NCBI GenBank assembly: GCA_008363215.1
Contig: RHKP01000020.1
Span: 1 to 64,000 of the forward strand
Length of the DNA stretch: 64,000 bases
From: Cyanobacteria bacterium CYA
Lineage (GTDB): Bacteria; Planctomycetota; Phycisphaerae; Phycisphaerales; UBA1924
Direction: 5' to 3'
The notes beneath the pieces were generated by a model. It did not search any database and was not told the DNA's origin. It saw nothing but the letters and a program-made list of their open reading frames with translations. Within the stretch, counting starts at the first letter, position 1. Each line of letters starts with the position of its first letter. A program made the translations under genes and the position numbers. This document shows, one piece after another, positions 51,234-60,538 of the stretch.

Positions 51234-52466
51234 CTAGCCGCGAAAACACGCCCACGCCTCATCCTCGCCGATCGCCTGCCCCGCCCCCACCGCCTCTTCA
51301 ACCCCCATCTCCGCTCGCCTCCGATGCACCGCCGCCTGGATGCTGTCGCCCGCGTCGGCCCGCACGATCGGCACGTCGCTCCCGAAAATCAGCCCGACCC
51401 CCGGCTGCAGCCCGCTGTCGATCAGGTCTCGCAGCGGCATCACCCGATCAAGACGCCCAGGCAGTCCGCGACGCAACGCCTCGATGTCATACAGCAGATG
51501 GCATGGCTGCACGCTGGCGATCACGCCCAGTTCCGCGAATCGCGGCACGTCACCCTCGTCAATCACTTCGCAATGCTCGATGCGGAAACCCGCCGTGCGC
51601 GGCCGCACCTTCTCGATCGCGTCCAGCACCGCCCGCACCGCCCCGTCTCCTATCGCGTGAGCCGCCAGCGGCACGCCCACCTCATCGCACCGGCGCACCG
51701 CCGCCTCGATCTGCCCGGACGTCATCATCGGCGTGCCGCACGGGTGCTCGCGCCGCCCGTTGATGAACGGGTGCAGCATCCAGGCGGTGCGACTGTTCAA
51801 CGTCCCGTCGACAAATATCTTCGCCCCGCCCAGACGCACCCGGCCCGACTCCCACGCCCCGCGCGTGGCCATGACTTCGTCGAGATTGTCCAGCAGCGGC
51901 CAGAGGACAAAGTGCCCTTGGGAGCGCTCCTGGCACAGTTCGGCCAGCGCCGGGCCCAGCCACGTCGGCGCTTTGAGGTCATGCACCTCGACGTACCCGA
52001 GGGCGCTCAACGCCTCGACGCTCCGCTTCACGCAGCGCCGACGCTCATCCGCGTCAGGCTCGGGCACGGCGTGCCAGACCATCGAGGCCGCATTCTCATA
52101 CACCACTCCGCTCAGCGAACCGTCCGGCTCGCGACCGAGGATGCCCCCGGGCGGATCGGGCGAGTCTTCGCGCAGTCCCGCGGCCGTCAGCGCCGCTCGA
52201 CTGGCAATCAGTGCGTGGTAGTCAAAACACCACGCCGCCAGCACGCGCCCCCCCGCCACGCGCTCGATCTGCTCGATTGTCGGCCAGCGGGCGTCGCTCC
52301 AGGCCTCGGGGCGCGCCCCGTGCGCCAGGATGTCGCCCGGACGGCTCGCCCGCTCGCACAGCGCGTCGATCATCTCCCCACTTGAGCGGCACGCGGACAG
52401 ATCCACCATGTCCAGGGCCCGCCCATGCGCAAAAATGTGCGCGTGTGCCTCGCGCAGCCCGCTCAC
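51234..52466 (-). CDS. amidohydrolase family 3-like hydrolase
   Basis: 410 residues. The barrel begins at SGLREAHAHIFAHG (metal-ligand H-x-H), followed by HDLKAPTWLG, then IFVDGTLNSRTAWML, ..AAHAIGDGAVRAVLDAIE, ..IEHCEVIDEGDV and FGSDVPIVRADAG, an amidohydrolase metal-site ladder as in YtcJ-like proteins. The usual N-terminal beta-sandwich half (ADxVLxxG) is missing, so the protein is N-terminally short. The substrate is unknown. Its start overlaps the stop of the upstream gene (52463) by four bases. Confidence 0.75.
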   Translation of the reverse strand: MSGLREAHAHIFAHGRALDMVDLSACRSSGEMIDALCERASRPGDILAHGARPEAWSDARWPTIEQIERVAGGRVLAAWCFDYHALIASRAALTAAGLREDSPDPPGGILGREPDGSLSGVVYENAASMVWHAVPEPDADERRRCVKRSVEALSALGYVEVHDLKAPTWLGPALAELCQERSQGHFVLWPLLDNLDEVMATRGAWESGRVRLGGAKIFVDGTLNSRTAWMLHPFINGRREHPCGTPMMTSGQIEAAVRRCDEVGVPLAAHAIGDGAVRAVLDAIEKVRPRTAGFRIEHCEVIDEGDVPRFAELGVIASVQPCHLLYDIEALRRGLPGRLDRVMPLRDLIDSGLQPGVGLIFGSDVPIVRADAGDSIQAAVHRRRAEMGVEEAVGAGQAIGEDEAWACFRG

Positions 52467-53107
52467 AGCGATTCACCCGCGTCGAGTACCTCGCGAATCA
52501 GCCGCATGGCCTGTTCCTCGTTCTCAGCCGGGTGCTCGAACTCGACGCGCCGCACGCCGTGCGCAAGGCGAACATCCAGCCCGTGTCCGTCAACCCCGAC
52601 CACTGTTGCGCTGCCGAGCATGGTGCCGAAACGACGCCGACACATCTCCACCAGTTTCGGCCCCATCTGGTTGCACGCGCGGCACAGGCGGCTTTCGCAT
52701 TGGCCCAGCGCATTGACCTGCATCAGTTCGTCGCCGTCAAACAGATCATCGTCGAGCCGACCCGAGAGGATCTTCATCCACACCCATACCCCGCCGCGGA
52801 TGTGCCCGTGGTAGGCCATGTGCCGGTCTCGCAACCGTTCGGGTACGGGCGGCTCGTGCGCCATCTCCACCACCGCCTCCAGCGTTTCCTCGTCCCCCGG
52901 CATGGTCTCGTCGGGCACAAAGAGCGTGTGCTCGCCCAGTTCGAGCAGTACCCGCGTCACCGAGAATACCAGCAGCCCTGTGGAGCCGTCGATGACGAAG
53001 TGGGCGTCCTCGGCCCGGGTCTCGATTCCGTCGGGGTGGGAGGCCACCAGCCGCCCCAGCCGGTGACGGCGTAACAGCGCGCGGGCCTGTTCCAGCGGCC
53101 TGCCCAT
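52463..53107 (-). CDS. pyridoxamine-phosphate-oxidase-like protein (tentative)
   Basis: 214 residues from ATG 53107, with ATG 53122 as alternative. The N-terminal part (ALLRRHRLGRLVASHPDG ... DAHFVIDGSTGLLVFSV) fits a split-barrel flavin fold. The C-terminal VVGVDGHGLDVRLAHGVRRV resembles the DUF2470 tail of HugZ-type haem-binding proteins, where it reads GVDRxGxDxR. Similarity is moderate and by eye, so this is not certain. Stop and start overlap the amidohydrolase gene, so the two are likely co-translated. Confidence 0.5.
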   Translation of the reverse strand: MGRPLEQARALLRRHRLGRLVASHPDGIETRAEDAHFVIDGSTGLLVFSVTRVLLELGEHTLFVPDETMPGDEETLEAVVEMAHEPPVPERLRDRHMAYHGHIRGGVWVWMKILSGRLDDDLFDGDELMQVNALGQCESRLCRACNQMGPKLVEMCRRRFGTMLGSATVVGVDGHGLDVRLAHGVRRVEFEHPAENEEQAMRLIREVLDAGESL

Positions 53108-53132
53108 GCCCCCATTGTCCATCCGACTTCCC

Positions 53133-53168
53133 ACAAAAACAAGCGAGCCGGTCTCTCGACCGGCCCGC
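53133..53168 (-). terminator. rho-independent terminator of the histone-like gene
   Basis: Reading the minus strand, GGCCGGTC-GAGA-GACCGGC forms a 7-8 bp stem followed by TCGCTTGTTTTTG, a short T-run. It follows the 53191-53391 gene by about 20 bases and is the natural end of that transcript. Confidence 0.7.
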
Positions 53169-53190
53169 CTTTGCCTGTGGTTCGACCGGA

Positions 53191-53391
53191 TCAGGCCGGC
53201 ATTGCCGGAGCGGCCTTGGTGGCCTTCTTCCGGGTGGCCTTCTTGCGAGTCGCCTTCTTGCGGGTCGCCTTCTTGGCGGTCTTCTTGCGAGTCGCCTTCT
53301 TGCGGGTCGCCTTCTTGCGGGTCGACTTCTTGGCGGTCTTCTTCTTGGCCGCTTTCTTCCTGGTCGCCTTCTTGGCAGTTCTCTTGGCCAT
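53191..53391 (-). CDS. histone H1-like, Lys-Ala-rich DNA-binding protein
   Basis: 66 residues, almost entirely KKATRKKA repeats (AKRTAKKATRKKAAKKKTAK, then TRKKATRKKATRKKTAKKAT), highly basic with no acid residue, ending KAAPAMPA. Such AlgP/Hc1/H1-like tails bind DNA non-specifically and compact the nucleoid. A terminator follows. The near-perfect repeat makes it prone to copy-number change, so repeat count may vary between strains. Confidence 0.75.
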   Translation of the reverse strand: MAKRTAKKATRKKAAKKKTAKKSTRKKATRKKATRKKTAKKATRKKATRKKATRKKATKAAPAMPA

Positions 53392-53881
53392 CGTCAGATC
53401 TCCTTACAGGTTCGCGAACCGTCTCTCGCCGGACGCCAAACTCGGCCCGGCACACTACGAGTCATCTGCCTTCATCGGGCTGTCTGACTCAAACACTTGA
53501 GCAATCTGATCCCTTCCATCGGACGTTCACTCAGCACACCATACACATTTGTGCGCCGTCGTGCGCGCTCTTCAAGCGTCAATCAACACCATCGACTGCA
53601 TTCTGTCAACCCAATCTCCAACTTCTCACTCGCTTCCACCTGGCGCGCGCCGCACGCGCGCACGCTCCCTTTCGCCCCCCGCGCGCCCAGGCGACACTTC
53701 CGCACGATCCGCTCGCGCGCCGGCCGCACCCACTCTAACCGCGACAAGATGCCCACAAGATCGGCGCAGTTGCCGACAAGATCGTGCGCGCCCTCCACCA
53801 TCGAACCGTCGCGCCGCGCTCTGTGCGCACTGAGTATCGCGCCGCTAGACTTGCTGGCACACCCCTCCCGGAGGTCACTTG
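53392..53881. other. 490-base gap, no gene seen
   Basis: The plus strand is rich in C and T pyrimidine runs. It separates the histone-like gene (minus) from the M16-like gene (plus), so both promoters must lie here. TTGACA on the minus strand at 53604-53609 is a possible -35, without a good -10. I see no open frame worth calling. Confidence 0.5.
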
Positions 53882-55117
53882 ATGGACTCTCTTCAACTCG
53901 CCCAACTCGATCACGGCGCCCACCTCATTGTGGAAAAAATTTCTGGTGTGCAGTCCGTGGCGCTCACTTGGATGCTCCCTGTCGGCCCTGCCTACGACCC
54001 CGCGCACCTCCTCGGACGCGCCGCCGTCACCGGCGAGATGCTCCTCCGAGGAGCCGGATCGCTCGATTCCCGCGCCTTCGCCGACGCCGCCGACGCCGTC
54101 GGCCTGAACCGATCTGTCGAGCCCGGCACCCTCTACATGAAGATCGTCGCCTCCTTCCTCTCTGACCGCCTTCCCGATGCACTGCCCCTGCTGATCGATC
54201 TCGTCCGTCGCCCTCGTTTCGACGACGACGCCTTCGAACCATCCCGCCAACTGGCGCTCCAGGCGCTTGAATCACTACAGGATGATCCGCAGCAGCAGGC
54301 CGTCCTCGCCGCTCGCCAGCGTCATTACCCGGCACCGCTCAATCGCTCAGGCATGGGCACGCCTGACGGCCTGGCCGCCCTGGACGTCTCCCTCGTTCGC
54401 AGCGGCTGGTCGCACGGCGCCGTCCCGCAGGGCTCCATCATCGCGCTGGCCGGCAACGTCGACCTCCCGCGTGTGCATGACCTGCTGGAGCCGCTGCTGG
54501 GCGGCTGGAACGGTGCGGCGCCCTCGCTGGAGATCGAAAACTCCGCCCCGCGCGGGTACGCCCATCAGCCCGACGACACCAACCAGGCGCAGATCGTCGT
54601 CGTCCATGATGCCCCGCCCGCCCCGCACGACCACGCCGTCCTTGAGCACGTCGTCTGCTCCATCCTCTCCGGCGGCATGTCCGGGCGCCTCTTCACCGAA
54701 GTGCGCGAAAAGCGCGGCCTGTGCTACGCCGTCAGCGCCTCCTACCGCTCCGACCGCGATTTCGGTTCGGTCACCGGTTACGTCGGCACCACCCCCGAAC
54801 GGGCTCAGGAATCGCTCGATGTCCTCGTTTCCGAACTGGCGCGCATCACACAAGGCGCCGAGCAGGAAGAGTTCGACCGAGCCATGATCGGGCTGAAGAG
54901 TCGCGTGATCTTCAGCGGCGAATCCACCCCCGCCCGCGCCGCCGCTCTGGCCTCCGATATGCACAAACTCGGTCGCCCCCGCTCGCTCGATGAGATCACC
55001 GCCGAACTCGACGCCGTCACCCTCGACCGCGTCAATGCCTATCTTTCGACCCGCACCCTGGGAAGGCTCACCATCCAGACGCACGGGCCCGCCGAACTGA
55101 CGCCCCCGACCAACTGA
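53882..55117 (+). CDS. M16-family (insulinase-like) protein lacking the zinc-binding site
   Basis: 411 residues from ATG 53882 with GGAGGT nine bases upstream. Overall M16 layout, with the second-domain motif SGRLFTEVREKRGLCYAVSA (the R/Y site for substrate) intact. At the active-site position the usual HFLEH is replaced: GRAAVTGEMLLRGAG aligns with GLAHFLEHMLFKGT, giving AVTGE, so both His and the catalytic Glu are gone. It is thus a non-catalytic half, which in other systems pairs with an active subunit (as alpha with beta in mitochondrial processing peptidase). No partner is adjacent. Confidence 0.85.
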   Translation: MDSLQLAQLDHGAHLIVEKISGVQSVALTWMLPVGPAYDPAHLLGRAAVTGEMLLRGAGSLDSRAFADAADAVGLNRSVEPGTLYMKIVASFLSDRLPDALPLLIDLVRRPRFDDDAFEPSRQLALQALESLQDDPQQQAVLAARQRHYPAPLNRSGMGTPDGLAALDVSLVRSGWSHGAVPQGSIIALAGNVDLPRVHDLLEPLLGGWNGAAPSLEIENSAPRGYAHQPDDTNQAQIVVVHDAPPAPHDHAVLEHVVCSILSGGMSGRLFTEVREKRGLCYAVSASYRSDRDFGSVTGYVGTTPERAQESLDVLVSELARITQGAEQEEFDRAMIGLKSRVIFSGESTPARAAALASDMHKLGRPRSLDEITAELDAVTLDRVNAYLSTRTLGRLTIQTHGPAELTPPTN

Positions 55118-55129
55118 GGACCACGCCCA

Positions 55130-56872
55130 GTGCCCCGCGTCATCGCCCGCACCCTCTCCCGCTATGCCCTGTTGATCGCCCTGATCGCCGGCCTCGCCTT
55201 CTTCCTTCTTTATCCCATCGGCCTGACTGTGGCCGGCGGCTTCGCGGCCGACCCCGCCCGCGGACTCACCCTTCGCCCGGAATCGTGGACCCTGGTCCAC
55301 ATCAGACTCGCCTTGAGCGACCCCGTCATCCGCGATGCCCTGCGAAACTCATTCCTCATCGCCACCGCCACCACCTGCACCGCCATCGTCATCGCACTCC
55401 CGCTGGCCACCCTCTCCGCCTGCTACCGCTTCCCCGGCAAGAAAATCTTCAACGCCCTCATCCTCGTTCCCCTCATCCTCCCGCCCTTCGTCGGCGCCAT
55501 CGGCGTCCGCGCGCTCCTCGGCCGCGAAGGCGCCCTCAACGCCCTCTTCGGAACCGAGTTCGATATCCTCGGGCAGGGAAAGTTTCTCGGCGTCGTCGCC
55601 GTCCAGTCCCTCAGCCTCTACCCCATCATCTTCCTCAACGCTGCCGCCTCACTGGCCAACCTCGACCCCGCCCTCAACGAGTCCGCAGAAAATCTCGGCG
55701 CCGGGCCCGTCCGACGCTTCTTCAAGATCACTCTGCCCCTCATCCGCCCGGGGCTCTTTGCCGGCGGCACCATCATCTTCATCTGGTCCTTCACCGAACT
55801 GGGCACCCCGCTCATGTTTGACTTCTACCGCGTCACGCCCGTCCAGATTTTCTACGGCCTCAAGGAAATCGAATCCTCCGCCGAGCCCTACGCACTCACC
55901 GTCATCCTGCTCACCTGCGCCATCACCTTCTACATCCTCGGACGCACCGTCTTTGGGCGCAAGGGGCATGCCATGTACTCCAAGGCTGCCCGCGCCGCCG
56001 ATGAGCGCCCGCTCCCCCCGATCGTCGCCGCCTTGGCCTCGGGCCTGTTCGCCCTCGTCTGCTCGCTGGCCCTGCTCCCGCACGTCGGTGTGATCTTCAC
56101 CAGCCTCTCCGGCGTCGGCGCGTGGTACGACTCGGTCCTCCCCACCTCCTACACCCTCCATCACTTTGCCGAAGCCCTCGGCGCTCCCGAGGCCTTCGGC
56201 GCTATCCGCAACTCACTCTTCCTCTCGCTCTCGGCCATGATGCTCGACATCGTCCTGGGCATCCTCATCGCCTACATCGTCGTCCGCACCAAACTCGTGG
56301 GGCGACACCTGCTCGACACCCTCTGTATGCTCCCCTTGGCCGTCCCCGGACTCGTCCTGGCGTTCGGTTTCGTTGCGATGACGCTGCGATGGCCTTTCGG
56401 AAAGGGCGGTCCCCTCGAAGGCGTCTTCGCCGTACTCGGCGCCGACCCCAATCCCTTCCCCTTGCTCGTCTTCGCCTACGCCGTACGCCGACTCCCCTAC
56501 ATCGTCCGCGCCGCCAGCGCCGGGCTCGAGCAGACCAGTGGCGAACTCGAAGAAGCCGCCATCAACCTGGGCGCCTCACGCATCATGGCCGTACGGCGCG
56601 TCATCGTCCCCCTCATCGCCGCCAACCTCATCGCCGGCGGATTGCTGGTCTTCTCCTTCTCCATGCTCGAAGTCTCCGATTCCATGATCCTCGCGCAAAA
56701 GACCAGTCACTTCCCCATCACCAAGATGATTTTCGAATACATGAACCGCCTCGGCGACGGGCCCTACATCGCCAGCGCCATGGGCGTCTGGGGCATGGTC
56801 CTGCTTACCGTCACCCTCTTCGGCGCCTCACTCATGCTTGGAAAGAAACTCGGCTCCATCTTCCGTGTGTAG
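55130..56872 (+). CDS. double-domain ABC transporter permease (FbpB-type)
   Basis: 580 residues from GTG 55130 with GAGGA upstream. Two homologous six-helix permease halves, each with an EAA-like coupling loop: ESAENLGAGPVRRFFKITLP in half one and EAAINLGASRIMAVRRVIVP in half two. This fused layout is typical of ferric-iron (FbpB) and thiamine/putrescine permeases. No ATPase or binding protein is adjacent; the binding lipoprotein at 19332 in this window is a candidate partner. It begins 12 bases after the M16 gene, so the two may share a transcript. Confidence 0.85.
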   Translation: MPRVIARTLSRYALLIALIAGLAFFLLYPIGLTVAGGFAADPARGLTLRPESWTLVHIRLALSDPVIRDALRNSFLIATATTCTAIVIALPLATLSACYRFPGKKIFNALILVPLILPPFVGAIGVRALLGREGALNALFGTEFDILGQGKFLGVVAVQSLSLYPIIFLNAAASLANLDPALNESAENLGAGPVRRFFKITLPLIRPGLFAGGTIIFIWSFTELGTPLMFDFYRVTPVQIFYGLKEIESSAEPYALTVILLTCAITFYILGRTVFGRKGHAMYSKAARAADERPLPPIVAALASGLFALVCSLALLPHVGVIFTSLSGVGAWYDSVLPTSYTLHHFAEALGAPEAFGAIRNSLFLSLSAMMLDIVLGILIAYIVVRTKLVGRHLLDTLCMLPLAVPGLVLAFGFVAMTLRWPFGKGGPLEGVFAVLGADPNPFPLLVFAYAVRRLPYIVRAASAGLEQTSGELEEAAINLGASRIMAVRRVIVPLIAANLIAGGLLVFSFSMLEVSDSMILAQKTSHFPITKMIFEYMNRLGDGPYIASAMGVWGMVLLTVTLFGASLMLGKKLGSIFRV

Positions 56873-56970
56873 AAGATCCGTTCCCTCGGGGTCGAAGTGC
56901 CCGGTGCGGCCAGACGCAAGGGGGTCTTCGTCCGTCACCGAGCGCGCGCCGACGCAAACGAGGCATCGCC

Positions 56971-57720
56971 TTACCTCGCACTCTGGTCTTCGTTCTCCGC
57001 GCGCCCGCTCGCCAACTTGTTCATCGCCCCCTGCGCAATCTGCCCGATCACCAAAATGATCACGACCGCCGCGACGATTCCGCCCACCACCACCCACTTG
57101 GGCTTCTCGGCCTCGCCCCACGCCGTCAACTGCGAGCCGACTTGCACCGCGATGAACGTCCGCACGCCCAGGCCCACGGCCGTCCCCACGACATAGGTCA
57201 CCAACGGCACCCCGCACGCGGCCAGCGCCAGATTCGTCAACGCAAACGGCGAGTTGAGCCGCACCAGCGTCACCACGCCCAGCGTCCCCCAGAAACTGCG
57301 CCCGACCAGCGCGTTGCGCACCACCCGCGCCTTGGGATGAGACCGAATCTCCCGCTCCGCCCGCTCACGCGCCACCGTCCGCGACACCATGAACGCAATC
57401 AGCGACGCCAGCACAAACCCGGCCTCAGCCCCGGCAAAGCCCCGCCACAAACCGAAGACATAGCCCCCCAGCACCGCCTGGCTCCATGTGGGCAGCAATC
57501 CCAATCCCGCGCCCACCGCAAAGCACGCGATGTAGATCGCCAGCCCTGCCGGCCCCTGCGCCTCCAGCCACGCGGCGATCTCCGGCCCGAACACACCCAT
57601 CAGCGCCAGGCCCGCCAGCGGCGTCACCGCCCACACGCCTGCCAGCACCGCCGCCGGCCCCAGCCTCCGCAGCACCGCACCGGTAGTGTCCGACTGTTCG
57701 TTGGTACTCGCTTCGTTCAT
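56971..57720 (-). CDS. TVP38/TMEM64 (DedA-related) membrane protein
   Basis: 249 residues from ATG 57720; a longer version in the same frame is ignored. Several helices: AAVLAGVWAVTPLAGLALMG, AIYIACFAVGAGLGLLPTWS, GYVFGLWRGFAGAEAGFVLA and so on, with the SNARE-associated-type core LLPTWSQAVLGGYVFG and the conserved LVRLNSPFALTNLALAA. Members are thought to scramble or move polyisoprenoid lipids and appear in resistance phenotypes; the exact cargo is unknown. It is convergent with the ABC permease. Confidence 0.8.
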   Translation of the reverse strand: MNEASTNEQSDTTGAVLRRLGPAAVLAGVWAVTPLAGLALMGVFGPEIAAWLEAQGPAGLAIYIACFAVGAGLGLLPTWSQAVLGGYVFGLWRGFAGAEAGFVLASLIAFMVSRTVARERAEREIRSHPKARVVRNALVGRSFWGTLGVVTLVRLNSPFALTNLALAACGVPLVTYVVGTAVGLGVRTFIAVQVGSQLTAWGEAEKPKWVVVGGIVAAVVIILVIGQIAQGAMNKLASGRAENEDQSAR

Positions 57721-58020
57721 GCTCACGAGCAGAGCGTAGCACGTCGGCACAAAACTGAGTTCGCCGGCCCGAATGGAACCGGCGAACCCGGAGGAGAGAG
57801 AGGATCATGAAACCGCGCGCTCTACTTTATCAATCGTTCCACCATCTATCTTATTCGCTTTGTGCCTCCGCTGGTTGCAGACGCCTGACCCGATTCGCCT
57901 CGTGCCCGCCTGCCCTGCCGCCCATACTTCGCTCGAAACTCCCCCGGGGTTCGCTCCCGCCTCATCACCGGCATGTCACACCGGCGCTACTATGGCTCTT
58001 TCGGGGTGGTACGCGCCCCC

Positions 58021-59037
58021 ATGAACCCGGTCCCTTCCTCGTCGGGCGGAAGCCCGGCCGGAGAATTCGGCATGATCCCCAAGCCTCCGCCCCGTGAGGG
58101 CTCCCTCGGTTTCCTCTACATCCACCCCTTCCGTGTCCAGGGGCTCTCGATCGCCGGCGAAGCCACCTGCGTGCAGATCCCCGAACTCGACGTCTGCTTT
58201 GACATGGGCTCGTGCCCGCGTCCAGCCTTGGCCTGCCGCTTCGCGGCTGTCTCCCACGGACACATGGACCATGTCGGCTCGCTCGCCTACTGGTGCTCCC
58301 AGCGCCGCTTCCAGGGCATGGGCACCGGCAAGATCGTCTGCGACGCGCGCATCGCCCCGGCCGTCCGCGCCATGATGGAAGGCTTCATCCAACTCGAACG
58401 CCAGGAAACCGCCTACGAACTCGTCGCCCTTGATGCCTCGCCCGGCGTGGAACAGTGCGTCGAAATCAAGAACAACATGATCCTCCGAGCCTTTCACACC
58501 GAACATACCGCTCCTTCCGTCGGGTACTCCGTGCTCGAAAAACGCACCAAACTCCGCGAGGAGTTCGCCGGGCTGCCACAGGAAAAACTCCGCGAACTCA
58601 AGGCCCGCGGCACCGAAATCACCCGCCAACTCGAAATCCCGCTCGTTGCCTATCTGGGTGACACCCTGCCCGGCCCGCACCTGATCCGTGAGGACGTACG
58701 CCGCGCGCAGATCATCGTCACGGAGTGCACGTTCTTCGAGCCTGAGCACCGTGCCCGCGCCCGCGTGGGAATGCACCTCCACGTCGAAGACATCGCCGAG
58801 TGGCTTCGCGTCGTCGAGTGCGAAGCCATGGTTATCACTCACGTCTCACGACGCACCAACCTCGCCTACGCCGTCAAGCGCCTGTCCGAACTGGCCGGAC
58901 CCGAACTGGCAAGCAGGGTGCACTTCCTGATGGACCATCGCACCAACAAGACCCGCTACGAGCGCCAGGCCGAACTGGCACAGGCACGCGAGGCCGAACA
59001 CGCCCGCCAGGACGCCAAATCAGATCTCGACGGTTGA
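58021..59037 (+). CDS. RNase Z-like metallo-beta-lactamase-fold hydrolase
   Basis: 338 residues from ATG 58021. The metal-binding motif AVSHGHMDHVGSL (HxHxDH) near residue 77, then FHTEHTAPSVGYSVLE, DT in YLGDT, TECTF and ITHVSRR give a nearly complete MBL metal ladder. The arrangement SVGYSVLE and the tail LxxDHRTNK resemble ElaC/RNase Z-like proteins, which cut tRNA 3' ends; the substrate is not proven. It ends 139 bases before dnaA, with a possible promoter of dnaA overlapping its stop codon. Confidence 0.78.
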   Translation: MNPVPSSSGGSPAGEFGMIPKPPPREGSLGFLYIHPFRVQGLSIAGEATCVQIPELDVCFDMGSCPRPALACRFAAVSHGHMDHVGSLAYWCSQRRFQGMGTGKIVCDARIAPAVRAMMEGFIQLERQETAYELVALDASPGVEQCVEIKNNMILRAFHTEHTAPSVGYSVLEKRTKLREEFAGLPQEKLRELKARGTEITRQLEIPLVAYLGDTLPGPHLIREDVRRAQIIVTECTFFEPEHRARARVGMHLHVEDIAEWLRVVECEAMVITHVSRRTNLAYAVKRLSELAGPELASRVHFLMDHRTNKTRYERQAELAQAREAEHARQDAKSDLDG

Positions 59038-59062
59038 CAGAATCGCGACCTTGGTTTACCGT
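59034..59062 (+). promoter_or_regulatory. possible dnaA promoter
   Basis: TTGACA (59034-59039) is followed after 17 bases by TACCGT (59057-59062), a weak -10. It overlaps the stop of the upstream hydrolase and sits 115 bases ahead of dnaA. The -35 is a perfect match, the -10 poor. Confidence 0.35.
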
Positions 59063-59176
59063 CAGGACTCTTGGGAGGGCGGGGCACGACGCGTTGGGAG
59101 GCATCGCCCGCCACACACATTAAAGGGCTTTTTCGAGCGGTCGCACTGCGCGCCCCCGCGACGAGGTTGCCGACAC

Positions 59177-60538
59177 ATGTCTGACCCGGATCGTCAGGTC
59201 TGGAATGCCCTTCTCTCCTACCTCCGCCGTAACCACCTCCCCGTCTGGAGACAGTGGTTCGATGAACTGGAACCCCTGGGCATCAACTCCGGGGCCATGC
59301 TCATCCGTGCCCGCTCCGATGTCCACCGCGACTACCTCCGTCGCGACTGCCTCGAAGCCTTCAACGACGCCCTCTGCACCGTCACCAGCCAACTTCTGGC
59401 CGTCCGCTTCCTCGGACCCAAGGATCCCGGGCCTGTCGCAACCACCAACGGCACCCCGCCCGCGCCCACCGAGGCCTATTCCCCAAGTCAGGCCGAACTG
59501 GCCTCCCGTCCCGACGCCCTGACCATCAACCCCGACTACGGGTTCGAAAACTTCGTCGTCGGCCCGAACAATCGCCTCGCCCACGCCGCTGCGGTGGCTG
59601 TCTCTGACAACCCGGGGCAGGCATACAACCCGCTCTTCATCCACGGCGACGTAGGACTCGGGAAAACCCACCTGCTTCAGGCCATCTGCCTCAAGATCAA
59701 GCAGGCCCGCCCTGAATCGGTGATGCACTACATCTCCTGCGACGGGTTCATCAACGACTTCATGCACTCCGTCCAGTCCGGGCGAATGGGCGCCTTTCGG
59801 CACCGCTTCCGTGACGTCGACGTGCTCGTGATCGACGACATCCACTTCCTGGCCAAACGAGACCGCACTCAGGAGGAGTTCTTCCACACCTTCAATACGC
59901 TCTATCAGGCCCGCAAACAGATCGTGCTCAGTTGCGATGCCCCGCCCGAGGAAATTCCCGATCTTGAAGATCGGCTGGTCAGTCGCTTCAACTGGGGGTT
60001 GGTGACCAAGATCGACGCCCCGTGCTACGAGACGCGCGTCGCCATCGTCAAGTCCAAGGCCGAGATACGGCACATGCCCCTGCCCGATGACGTGGCGTGC
60101 TACATCGCTGCCCAGATCGATTCCAACATCCGTGAACTCGAGGGCGCGATCATCAAGATCCAGATCCTCGCCAGCGTCGAGGCCCGCGAGATTGACCTTG
60201 ACCTGGCGCGGGCGGCACTCGGCGAGTCCCCTCAACGGGTTGGTAAACGACCCTCCGTCGACGCCATCATCAACGTGGTCACCGACTTCTACTCGGTGAA
60301 GCGCACTGACCTGCTGGGCAAGCGCCGGCACAAATCCATCAGCCTCCCGCGGCAGGTCTGCATGTACCTGGCGCGCAAGGAAACCTCACATTCACTTGAG
60401 GAAATTGGTGCCCACTTCGGGGGGCGAGATCACACAACGGTAATGCACGCCGTGCGGACCATCGAGTCGAAGGCACACGACGATGTGCAGTTCGCCTCGG
60501 TGGTGCAGTCGTTGATGCGGTCACTCCGGGATGAGTGA
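59177..60538 (+). CDS. dnaA: chromosomal replication initiator DnaA
   Basis: 453 residues from ATG 59177. Domain I (about 1-70: DRQVWNALLSYLRRN, LPVWRQWFDELEP) binds helicase and other partners. The linker is Pro-rich. The AAA+ domain has Walker A GDVGLGKTHL (near 157), Walker B VLVIDDIHF and sensor 1 with LSCDAPP. The C-terminal DnaA signature CMYLARKETSHSLEEIGAHF with GGRDHTTVMHAVRTIE recognises DnaA boxes. It binds oriC and opens the helix in the cytosol. No dnaN or recF follows; instead the next gene is mutM, so the classic dnaA-dnaN order is lost. Confidence 0.95.
   Translation: MSDPDRQVWNALLSYLRRNHLPVWRQWFDELEPLGINSGAMLIRARSDVHRDYLRRDCLEAFNDALCTVTSQLLAVRFLGPKDPGPVATTNGTPPAPTEAYSPSQAELASRPDALTINPDYGFENFVVGPNNRLAHAAAVAVSDNPGQAYNPLFIHGDVGLGKTHLLQAICLKIKQARPESVMHYISCDGFINDFMHSVQSGRMGAFRHRFRDVDVLVIDDIHFLAKRDRTQEEFFHTFNTLYQARKQIVLSCDAPPEEIPDLEDRLVSRFNWGLVTKIDAPCYETRVAIVKSKAEIRHMPLPDDVACYIAAQIDSNIRELEGAIIKIQILASVEAREIDLDLARAALGESPQRVGKRPSVDAIINVVTDFYSVKRTDLLGKRRHKSISLPRQVCMYLARKETSHSLEEIGAHFGGRDHTTVMHAVRTIESKAHDDVQFASVVQSLMRSLRDE

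Noticed and set aside
53191-53391. Regular repeats that look like a CRISPR array
   Set aside because: The repeat period is the KKATR coding unit without spacers; it is a protein repeat.
57807-58097. Plus-strand frame (MKPRALLYQSFHHLSYSLC) with a good GGAGGAGAG site
   Set aside because: Despite the ribosome-site match, the sequence is rich in Pro/Arg/His, has no conserved feature and overlaps the start of the RNase Z-like gene. It was left out as doubtful.
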